In this document: in pieces, positions 15,607 to 21,497 of the stretch
Numbering within the stretch: the stretch's first letter is position 1
Layout of the letters: each line of letters begins with the position of its first letter
DNA from: Sphingomonadales bacterium
GTDB lineage: Bacteria > Pseudomonadota > Alphaproteobacteria > Sphingomonadales > Sphingomonadaceae
Reading direction: 5' to 3'
NCBI GenBank assembly: GCA_024636595.1
Contig: JAGXGT010000197.1
Location: 1-24,286 of the forward strand
Length of the DNA: 24,286 nucleotides
Made by a program: the position numbers and the translations under genes
The notes under the pieces: model-generated
The model's database searches: none
Seen by the model: the letters and a program-made list of their open reading frames with translations, nothing else
What the model was told of the DNA's origin: nothing

Positions 15607-16965
15607 CTATTTCTCGGCAGCCGTGTCCGGCTTGGCTGCGCCCTTGCGCGAGACGCGCCAGATAATTCCGCCGACATCGTCGCTCACCAAAAGCGCTCCC
15701 GTCTGGTCAAAGGCGACCATCGCCGGGCGACCCCGCGCCTCTTTCTCGTCGTCGACAAATCCGCTCAGAATCGTGACCGGCTTGCCCTCTGGTTCGCCGC
15801 GCTGGTTAAAGTTGACATAGACCACATCATAGCCAGCCAGCGGCTGGCGGTTCCACGAGCCGTGCCGCGCGACGACAGCACCGGTGGCAAAGGGTTTGCC
15901 CAATGCCTGCCCATGCGAAAAGGCGAGGCCCAGCGGTGCCACATGCGCGCCCAGAGCGTAGTCGGGCCGCCGCTCATATTGGCGGTGATCGAGGTTTTTC
16001 GGATCGACCCGCGGGTCGACATAGCCGCCCCAGAAATGCCATGGCCAGCCATAATGCGCGCCCCAGCGGACTTCGGTGAGATAGTCAGGCACCATGTCGC
16101 TGCCGAGCATGTCACGCTCGTTGACCACGGTGTAGAATTTATCGGTACCCGGCAGATAGGCCATGCCGACCGGATTGCGCATGCCGTCAGAATAGATCGT
16201 CTTCTTGTTGGTCGCGAGTTCAATCTGCAATATGGCGGCCCGCTGCTTCTCTATGTCCATGCCATTCTCGCCGATATTGCTGTTCGAGCCGACCGACACG
16301 TAAAGATATTTCTCGTCCTTGCTGGCGAGCAGGCCCCGGGTCCAGTGGTTGTTCGGCGCTTTCGCGTTCAGATTGGCGACCTTGCGACCCTCGGCCGTAA
16401 TTTTCGTATCGCCCTCCGCATAGGGATAGGCATAGACCGCATCGGTATTCGCAACGTAAAGCGTGTCGTCAATCAGCTCCATGCCAAAGGGCGAGTTCAG
16501 ATTTTCCAGGAAGTTGAATTTCTGATCGACCGTGCCATCCTTGTCGCTGTCGCGCAGCAGGCTGATCCGGTTGGCGGAGGGGGTTGCCGCACCGGCCTTG
16601 CTCATCAAATTGCGCATGATCCAGCCTTCGATGCCCTTGTTGGTTCGCGGCGGGCTATTGGTTTCTGCCACCAAAATGTCGCCATTGGGCAAGCGGAACA
16701 TGCTGCGCGGATGATCCAGTCCTTCGGCGAAGCGCTCTACTGTCAGGCCTTCTGCGGCAACGGGGCCTTCGCCTTCGCCCCAGGGCTCGGCCTTGGCGAT
16801 ATTGATCGTCGGGAATGTTTCCTTGCGGACATTGGTCATCTCCGGTTCTACGCCGGTGGTTGCCTCGAGCGGCAAGCGCGCCGTGTCGCCACGGGTAAAA
16901 TAATATCCTGCGCCCAAACCGAGGACGATGAGCAGAATGGCGACATTTCTAATATGTTTCAGCAT
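15607..16965 (-). CDS. PQQ-dependent sugar (sorbosone/glucose) dehydrogenase-like protein
   Basis: The product is a six-bladed beta-propeller of the soluble glucose/sorbosone dehydrogenase family, expected to oxidise a sugar or aldehyde in the periplasm with PQQ. At 452 residues it matches the sorbosone dehydrogenase type. An N-terminal hydrophobic segment (about 8-24) followed by polar residues acts as a membrane anchor or signal. Family stretches include FAEGLDHPRSMFRLPNGDILVAE, split around residue 79-101, then NSPFGMELIDDTLYVANTD, GMRNPVGMAYLPGTD, VRWGAHYGWPWHFWGG and ARHGSWNRQPLAGYDVVYV. No clear ribosome-binding site precedes ATG 16965. The small membrane protein gene lies 51 bases upstream. 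PQQ synthesis genes are not in the window. The substrate is not inferable. Confidence 0.88.
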   Translation of the reverse strand: MLKHIRNVAILLIVLGLGAGYYFTRGDTARLPLEATTGVEPEMTNVRKETFPTINIAKAEPWGEGEGPVAAEGLTVERFAEGLDHPRSMFRLPNGDILVAETNSPPRTNKGIEGWIMRNLMSKAGAATPSANRISLLRDSDKDGTVDQKFNFLENLNSPFGMELIDDTLYVANTDAVYAYPYAEGDTKITAEGRKVANLNAKAPNNHWTRGLLASKDEKYLYVSVGSNSNIGENGMDIEKQRAAILQIELATNKKTIYSDGMRNPVGMAYLPGTDKFYTVVNERDMLGSDMVPDYLTEVRWGAHYGWPWHFWGGYVDPRVDPKNLDHRQYERRPDYALGAHVAPLGLAFSHGQALGKPFATGAVVARHGSWNRQPLAGYDVVYVNFNQRGEPEGKPVTILSGFVDDEKEARGRPAMVAFDQTGALLVSDDVGGIIWRVSRKGAAKPDTAAEK

Positions 16966-17016
16966 GATTCGATAATAGGTGGCGTCAATGGTCCTGACAA
17001 GCGCGGTCTGAAATGC

Positions 17017-17220
17017 TTAACGCCCGCGCCACCAGATAAGCAGCGCGACCAGCGCACCGAGTCCCAGTCCGGCCAGCAGACCGGCGGACGGCTGCCCCAT
17101 CAAACCCCCGACAATAGCGCCGCCAATCGTGCCAAGCGCAATGAAGATACCGCCGCCGTTGCGATTTGGCGTTCCTTCGGTGGAAGAATTGGAAGCATGT
17201 TTGGGGGTTTCAGGATTCAT
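17017..17220 (-). CDS. Small glycine-rich membrane protein
   Basis: The 67-residue product has a polar, Asn/Ser-rich N-terminus of about 23 residues and then two short hydrophobic segments full of glycine (about 25-42 and 46-64), ending in WWRGR. The spacing of glycines resembles glycine-zipper helices. AGGG lies 8 bases before ATG 17220. It sits 51 bases upstream of the dehydrogenase-like gene on the same strand and may be co-transcribed with it. I do not recognise a named family, and the function is unknown. Confidence 0.65.
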   Translation of the reverse strand: MNPETPKHASNSSTEGTPNRNGGGIFIALGTIGGAIVGGLMGQPSAGLLAGLGLGALVALLIWWRGR

Positions 17221-17382
17221 GAGCGAAGCCCTATCCTACAACGGCGGCGATGACCAGAGCCTCCCGCCCAACTTATGATTAAGATACTGGTAACCTTAGC
17301 TTTTGAACATATTTCCACAGGTCGGGATTAGGAGTCATCGTCAGGTTACAAGCGATAGCGCTGCCCAACACAGGAGCCATTA

Positions 17383-17592
17383 ATGCAATTACCCGTATTC
17401 ATTGACTCCACCCACTACAGCGACGCCGAATTGCTGATCAGCAACTATGGCGAGGAAGCCGGACTGGAAGCGGCCAATCGCGCCGACAAGAGCCGGTCAC
17501 TGGGAAACCATATTCATTACTGCAAATGGCGGCAAGTGGAACGGCTCTGCGTTTTGCTCTCCATCGACCAGACGATCGGTACGGTGCACTGA
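17383..17592 (+). CDS. Small conserved-looking protein of unknown function
   Basis: The 69-residue product is soluble, with a pattern (YGEEAGLEAANRAD, then GNHIHYCKWRQVERLC) that resembles small helical alphaproteobacterial proteins I have seen annotated as hypothetical. A very good ribosome-binding site AGGAG lies 6 bases before ATG 17383, which is the main support for it being a real gene. It is isolated: divergent from the small membrane protein gene across 162 bases and convergent with the GIN-domain gene, with 16 bases between stops. A near-consensus CtrA-like box, TTAA N7 GTAA, lies about 90 bases upstream. Function unknown. Confidence 0.75.
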   Translation: MQLPVFIDSTHYSDAELLISNYGEEAGLEAANRADKSRSLGNHIHYCKWRQVERLCVLLSIDQTIGTVH

Positions 17593-17608
17593 TCCCGCGA
17601 CTGGGGAC

Positions 17609-18316
17609 CTAACGGTCGGGGTCGCAGATGATTTCCGCTGCCCCGTCGGTCCTCACCGTGCAATTGGGACGCCCCTCAATCTGGATCCGACCGGTGCCAA
17701 AATTGCTGATATTCGCTTCCCGTTCGACAGCGAGATGACTGCTGGCCGGCCCGCGATGGATCAGGGTCAGCTTTTCGATCTGCAGCCCGGGACTTTCAAA
17801 GATGCTCGCGCCCTGCAGTTCGATCCGGGCGGCAACCGCTTCACCCGACATCATCAGCTGGCCGCCACCGGTCATCGCCACATCGAGTTGGTCCGCTTTC
17901 ACAGCGTCGATGCGGAGCGTACCGAAGCCGCCCAAACGCACTTTGGGCGTCCGCCCGGACAATTTGTCGAGGGTCACTGCACCGGACCCGAGATGCGAGA
18001 GATTCTCGATCGCGTAGCTGCTGAGATAGAGGGTGACAGGCGCATCCTGTTCAAAATTATTTCGGGATAGGGATTTGGGGCGCACCGACACAACCAGCTG
18101 CTTGCCATTTTTCTGGAGCGAGACCCGGTCCAGGATTTCCCGGTTGGTGCCTTCCGCTCGCGCGGAGGGTCCCTTGCCTGACGTCAGCACCACATCGACG
18201 CCATTGCCGATTCGGATATCGTCAAAGCCAAAGATGGAAAATTTGCGCTCCGCAGCCTGGCTGGCAGAGGACAGCAGCAAGGATACGGAGATCAGGAGGC
18301 ATGGCAAAAATCTCAT
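17609..18316 (-). CDS. Secreted head-GIN (DUF2807) domain protein
   Basis: GIN-domain proteins form right-handed beta-solenoids and are found at the surface or in the periplasm; their role is poorly known. The 235-residue product has a Sec signal peptide (MRFLPCLLISVSLLLSSASQA, cleavage near residue 21). The DUF2807-like part starts at FDDIRIGNGVDVVLTSG (31-47) and includes glycine turns at regular spacing: HLGSGAV, LGGFGTL, MTGGGQL, LQGASIF and NFGTGRI. Two Cys near the end (219 and 231) could form a disulfide. Its ATG overlaps the upstream methyltransferase stop by ATGA, so the two are translationally coupled. A second GIN protein precedes the methyltransferase, but is more regular and is a lipoprotein. 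Confidence 0.82.
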   Translation of the reverse strand: MRFLPCLLISVSLLLSSASQAAERKFSIFGFDDIRIGNGVDVVLTSGKGPSARAEGTNREILDRVSLQKNGKQLVVSVRPKSLSRNNFEQDAPVTLYLSSYAIENLSHLGSGAVTLDKLSGRTPKVRLGGFGTLRIDAVKADQLDVAMTGGGQLMMSGEAVAARIELQGASIFESPGLQIEKLTLIHRGPASSHLAVEREANISNFGTGRIQIEGRPNCTVRTDGAAEIICDPDR

Positions 18317-18936
18317 AGCGGGCGCGCCTCTCCGAATTCCATCCAGCCGAGCCAGCGCGGCGTCTTCGGGGCATAATGGCCGCTATTCTCGGCCAGCGCA
18401 TAGCCATTGGCTTCAAATAGTTTCGCAACCGGACGATGCAGATGGCAGCCACCGGCAATATGCTTCCAGACCGGTTCGATGCGCTGTTGCCATTTTTCAG
18501 GCCCTTCGTCGGGTGCGCGGCCATGTTCGAGAAACAATATCTTGCCACCGGGCTTCAAGACCCTGCGCATTTCGGACAACACCTGCGCTCCGTCCTGCAC
18601 CGAGCAGAGCGTGAAGGTTGTCAGCACGGTGTCAAAGCTGGCATCGGCGAAGGGCATGGCTTCGCCAATGCCGTCGCATATCTCCATCTCAAAGCCGCGT
18701 TCGCGCGCTTCCCGCCTGGTATAGTCGAGCAATTCTGCCGACGGATCGAGACCGGTCAGCTTGGTCACCCTTGAACGATCATAAAATTGCAGATTTATAC
18801 CGCCGCCGCAGCCCAGTTCGAGCACGTCGCCTTGCGCTTTGGGCACGATCTCGCTGCGGTCTTTCATCACCGCCGGCTGCGAGCAGGCGAAGCGGATCAG
18901 CTTTGGAACCGCATATTTTTCCCATAGATTTGGCAT
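18313..18936 (-). CDS. Class I SAM-dependent methyltransferase
   Basis: The product is a small methyltransferase of the type annotated as METTL7-like/UbiE-like. It is 207 residues from the ATG at 18936; a GTG at 18954 would add six residues. Neither has a clear ribosome-binding site, but MPNLWEKYAVP is the more usual N-terminus. The SAM-binding motif I is DVLELGCGGGINLQFY (about 37-52), followed by the acidic residue in LTGLDPSAELL and the post-I/motif II region FDTVLTTFTLCSV and LKPGGKILFLEHG. The substrate is unknown. The gene is 72 bases downstream of the first GIN-domain gene and overlaps the second by 4 bases, so it lies between two GIN genes in one operon. Confidence 0.88.
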   Translation of the reverse strand: MPNLWEKYAVPKLIRFACSQPAVMKDRSEIVPKAQGDVLELGCGGGINLQFYDRSRVTKLTGLDPSAELLDYTRREARERGFEMEICDGIGEAMPFADASFDTVLTTFTLCSVQDGAQVLSEMRRVLKPGGKILFLEHGRAPDEGPEKWQQRIEPVWKHIAGGCHLHRPVAKLFEANGYALAENSGHYAPKTPRWLGWMEFGEARPL

Positions 18937-19008
18937 CGCTGGCGAATCTGCCACATGCGCGGCGGATCGCCAAGCGATTTCAGCAAGTTGCTCTCGTTGC
19001 TCGGGTGG

Positions 19009-19752
19009 TCAGCCGCAGGTGATATCGCCCGACCCCATTGCCCGCGACTTGCATTTTGCGTTGCCGTGAATCCGGACATCACCAGAACCCATGACCTTGG
19101 CATCCACCGATCCGTCCGAGGACAGTTCGACATCGCCGGAACCCGCCACCGATATGCTGGCGCTGGCGGCCTTCATGTGCTTGCCGCTGATATCGCCGGA
19201 ACCGGCAATCGATATGTCGACCGATTCGGCGGTGCCGGCCAGGGTCAGGTTACCCGAACCGGCGATTTTGGAGTTTAGCGATGTCGTTTTGATGTTGGCG
19301 ACGCGGATATTGCCGGACCCGGCGATGCTCAATTTTGTCGAGTCCGTGGTCATCGCATCGACCTCCATATCGCCCGAGCCGGCAAGCTTAGCGCTCTTCA
19401 AGGATGGTGCGCTGACATAGATGGTGGCCTTGCCGCTATCCCCCCAGGACAGGCCGCTATTTTCCCGTCCGATTTTAATTTCGTCGCCGGAAATCTTGTA
19501 GCGCAGTTGTTCGATCGCATCGGCATCGCCTTCCGCGCGGATCGAATAGTCGTCGCCGGTCGTGAAGATGATATTATCGGGGCCAGCAAGCGTTATGCCT
19601 TCAAACGCGCCCGGGTTGCTGGCGCTGGTACCGATCGCGCTACCGTCGGAAAAATTGCTGGTGCTGCTGGCCGCTTCGCCAACGGCATTCGCAATTGAGC
19701 CTTCACAGGCCGCGAGCGCCAGTAGCGGTGCCAATAACAATATTTTCTTCAT
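19009..19752 (-). CDS. Head-GIN (DUF2807) domain lipoprotein with GSG repeats
   Basis: The 247-residue product has a lipoprotein signal (LALAAC, Cys16) and a DUF2807 domain. From about residue 120 it contains seven GSG(D/N) turns, starting at 125, 145, 165, 184, 204, 222 and 240, with spacings of 18-20 residues, as expected for one rung of a beta-solenoid. The part before it (47-120) includes the typical ITLAGPDNIIFTTGDDYSIRAEG opening, split in sequence over residues 53-75. GGAGG lies 5 bases before ATG 19752, so the nine-codon upstream extension was rejected. The methyltransferase and a second GIN protein follow. The function is unknown. Confidence 0.85.
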   Translation of the reverse strand: MKKILLLAPLLALAACEGSIANAVGEAASSTSNFSDGSAIGTSASNPGAFEGITLAGPDNIIFTTGDDYSIRAEGDADAIEQLRYKISGDEIKIGRENSGLSWGDSGKATIYVSAPSLKSAKLAGSGDMEVDAMTTDSTKLSIAGSGNIRVANIKTTSLNSKIAGSGNLTLAGTAESVDISIAGSGDISGKHMKAASASISVAGSGDVELSSDGSVDAKVMGSGDVRIHGNAKCKSRAMGSGDITCG

Positions 19753-19835
19753 CGATTCCTCCATCGCTGTATTAATCAACTAATACGCCCGCACCCGAGA
19801 GAGATCAACAGAAAACTTCCGCAACCGCTCGGGGA

Positions 19836-19872
19836 CAAAAAAAGGGCTGCCACATCGCTGTGCCAGCCCTTT
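19836..19872 (-). terminator. Intrinsic terminator of carD
   Basis: On the minus strand a 14-base inverted repeat (AAAGGGCTGGCACA with its partner, 19841-19854 and 19859-19872, one mismatch) with a 4-base loop is followed by a run of T, given by the A-run 19837-19843 on the plus strand. It begins 33 bases after the carD stop. This is a textbook terminator; it separates carD from the GIN operon. Confidence 0.92.
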
Positions 19873-19904
19873 CACAATTTCGATGAACGTCGGAAGCTTA
19901 TCGA

Positions 19905-20435
19905 CTAATCTTCCTTGACTTCATAATATTTTGGCGCCGCAATATTGAGGATCTCCAGAATCTTCGTCAAAGCCGTCGGCTCATCGGTTTCTTCCATCGC
20001 CGCCAGTTCGCGGGCGAGGCGGCTGGACGCTGCCTCAAAAATCTGCCGTTCGGAATAGCTTTGTTCCGGCTGGTCATCGGCGCGAAACAGATCGCGGGTC
20101 ACTTCGGCAATCGATACCAGGTCGCCCGAATTGATCTTCGCTTCATATTCCTGGGCCCGGCGCGACCACATCGAGCGCTTGACCTTGGGTTTGGCTTTCA
20201 GCGTTTCCATGGCTTCGCGCAGCGTCTTGTCCGAAGACAGTTTGCGCATTCCGACGCCTTCTGCCTTGTTGGTGGGGACCCGGAGGGTCATCCGCTCTTT
20301 TTCAAAGCGCAAAACATATAGCTCGAGTTGCATGCCGGCAATTTCTTCATTTTGCAGCTCAACAACTCGGCCAACGCCATGTTTAGGATAAACAACATAA
20401 TCGCCCACATCAAAGGACAGCACATTCGCAGCCAT
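19905..20435 (-). CDS. carD: CarD family transcriptional regulator
   Basis: CarD/CdnL proteins bind RNA polymerase beta through an N-terminal Tudor-like domain and stabilise the open promoter complex. The 176-residue product has the N-terminal interaction domain in FDVGDYVVYPKHGVGRV (about 7-23) and a long helical C-terminal domain with WSRRAQEYEAKINSGD around 90-105 and LARELAAMEETDE around 138-150. AAAGG lies 6 bases before ATG 20435, so I rejected the 7-codon upstream extension. A good intrinsic terminator follows. The gene lies downstream of fdxA on the same strand but across 309 bases that include probable promoter sequence, so it is likely transcribed separately. In this window it sits about 18 kb from rpoC. 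Confidence 0.94.
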   Translation of the reverse strand: MAANVLSFDVGDYVVYPKHGVGRVVELQNEEIAGMQLELYVLRFEKERMTLRVPTNKAEGVGMRKLSSDKTLREAMETLKAKPKVKRSMWSRRAQEYEAKINSGDLVSIAEVTRDLFRADDQPEQSYSERQIFEAASSRLARELAAMEETDEPTALTKILEILNIAAPKYYEVKED

Positions 20436-20744
20436 AAAAAGCCTTTCTTGAATCAATGGAAAAGAACGCAGCTAACGTTCGATTTTCGTAATCGCGTGAC
20501 GAAAAAACCCTTTCGTACATATATTTAACGACCGAACACCACCCACTCCCTCGGGTGTCCAGCCGCCAACTGGCGTATCTTTAACAGATTCGTAACAAAA
20601 AAGCAATTTATCGTGCAGTGCACAAATGTGCTGGACCGGAACCGCGGGTTACCGGGCGTCGCCTGTCAGGCAGCTGTTGGGGTTTTATTCCGCCAGCGAG
20701 GCGATATTGGCCGTCTGGATATCGCGGCAACATCGGGGCGTCGA
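20436..20744. promoter_or_regulatory. Gene-free region between fdxA and carD
   Basis: No gene is supported in this 309-base stretch. It should hold the carD promoter and leader on the minus strand. It includes a perfect 7-base inverted repeat TTTTCGT / ACGAAAA (20483-20489, 20499-20505), a CtrA-like box TTAA N7 GTAA (20581-20595), small palindromes GTGCA G TGCAC (20613-20623) and CGCCA AC TGGCG (20564-20575), and a 7-base stem GCGATAT / ATATCGC (20701-20707, 20719-20725) just after the fdxA stop. The part 20640-20744 is GC-richer than the rest. A 41-codon minus-strand frame crosses it, but has no ribosome-binding site. Confidence 0.45.
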
Positions 20745-21083
20745 CTAATCGCCCTCGCCGGGTTTCGGAGAGAAAAAGGCCTCGAACTTCCCTTCCATGC
20801 CCTTGAACTTGTCGGCGTCTTCCGGCGGCTCACGGCTGACCGTGATGTTCGGCCATTCTTCGGAAAATTTGGTGTTCACCTCGAGCCATTTTTCCAGCCC
20901 ATCCTCAGTGTCCGGCAGAATCGCTTCGGCCGGGCATTCGGGTTCACAGACGCCGCAATCAATACATTCGCTGGGGTTGATGACCAGCATATTGTCGCCC
21001 TCGTAGAAGCAATCGACGGGGCAGACTTCGACACAGTCCATATATTTGCATTTGATGCAGGCTTCCGTAACAACATAAGTCAT
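20745..21083 (-). CDS. fdxA: 7Fe ferredoxin (3Fe-4S plus 4Fe-4S)
   Basis: This small electron carrier of the FdxA/FdI type is 112 residues, normal for the family. Nine cysteines are at 9, 12, 17, 21, 25, 40, 43, 46 and 50. By analogy to Azotobacter ferredoxin I, Cys9, 17 and 50 would bind the 3Fe-4S cluster, Cys21, 40, 43 and 46 the 4Fe-4S cluster, and Cys12 and 25 would be free. The start MTYVVTEACI is the usual one; an upstream ATG at 21116 would add 11 residues not seen in the family. GGGGAG lies 11 bases before it. The gene is 102 bases downstream of the S4 protein gene on the same strand. It is common in alphaproteobacteria beside carD and the S4 protein. Confidence 0.95.
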   Translation of the reverse strand: MTYVVTEACIKCKYMDCVEVCPVDCFYEGDNMLVINPSECIDCGVCEPECPAEAILPDTEDGLEKWLEVNTKFSEEWPNITVSREPPEDADKFKGMEGKFEAFFSPKPGEGD

Positions 21084-21185
21084 CTGGTCGTGAACTCCCC
21101 TATACCAGTCCGCCATTCGAGGTCAGAATCCTGTCCTAGCTATTGCGCAATATCTGACACGTCAACAGTTGGTTTGGCCGCTAAT

Positions 21186-21488
21186 TCAATTACCAGTCTG
21201 CAATATCTCATAACAGGATTGTGCCTGCAAAGCGCTGCTGCGGCGTTCCGGTAGCGCAATGATACGCACCACATGCACCTGCTGGCCTTGCGGGACAGTG
21301 AGAATATCCCCCTGACGAACCTTGACATGCCCCTTCTCGATCCGTCGCCCGTTCATCCGGACATGCCCCTGTTCCGCCAGCCTGCGCGCCATCACCCGGT
21401 TATGGGCAAAGCGCAGATACCAGAGTAGCTTGTCGATCCGCAGCACGGGATCTGCGGCAGGGACCGGGTTCGCTGCTCTGCTGTTCAA
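21186..21488 (-). CDS. S4 domain RNA-binding protein (Hsp15-like)
   Basis: The 100-residue product has one S4 RNA-binding domain: LRIDKLLWYLRFAHNRVMARRLAEQGHVRMNGR (about 16-48), whose core is RIDKLLWYLRF, with the second half KGHVKVRQGDILTV. This arrangement is that of Hsp15 (HslR), which binds stalled 50S subunits with attached peptidyl-tRNA, and the length is a little shorter than E. coli Hsp15. It starts 9 bases after the helicase stop, so the two probably share a transcript and may act together on RNA. fdxA is downstream. Confidence 0.88.
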   Translation of the reverse strand: MNSRAANPVPAADPVLRIDKLLWYLRFAHNRVMARRLAEQGHVRMNGRRIEKGHVKVRQGDILTVPQGQQVHVVRIIALPERRSSALQAQSCYEILQTGN

Positions 21489-21497
21489 GCCCGCATC

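Noticed and set aside
15862..17253. 463-codon plus-strand open frame
   Set aside because: Antisense to the PQQ-type dehydrogenase and the small membrane protein; no recognisable domain.
17310..17322. DnaA-box-like sequence (ATTTCCACA)
   Set aside because: Two mismatches to the consensus and no cluster of further boxes, so no origin is supported.
20622..20732. 41-codon minus-strand frame just after fdxA
   Set aside because: No ribosome-binding site and no recognisable motif; probably chance in a GC-richer stretch.
20613..21254. 213-codon plus-strand open frame across the fdxA region
   Set aside because: Antisense to fdxA, which has all nine family cysteines.
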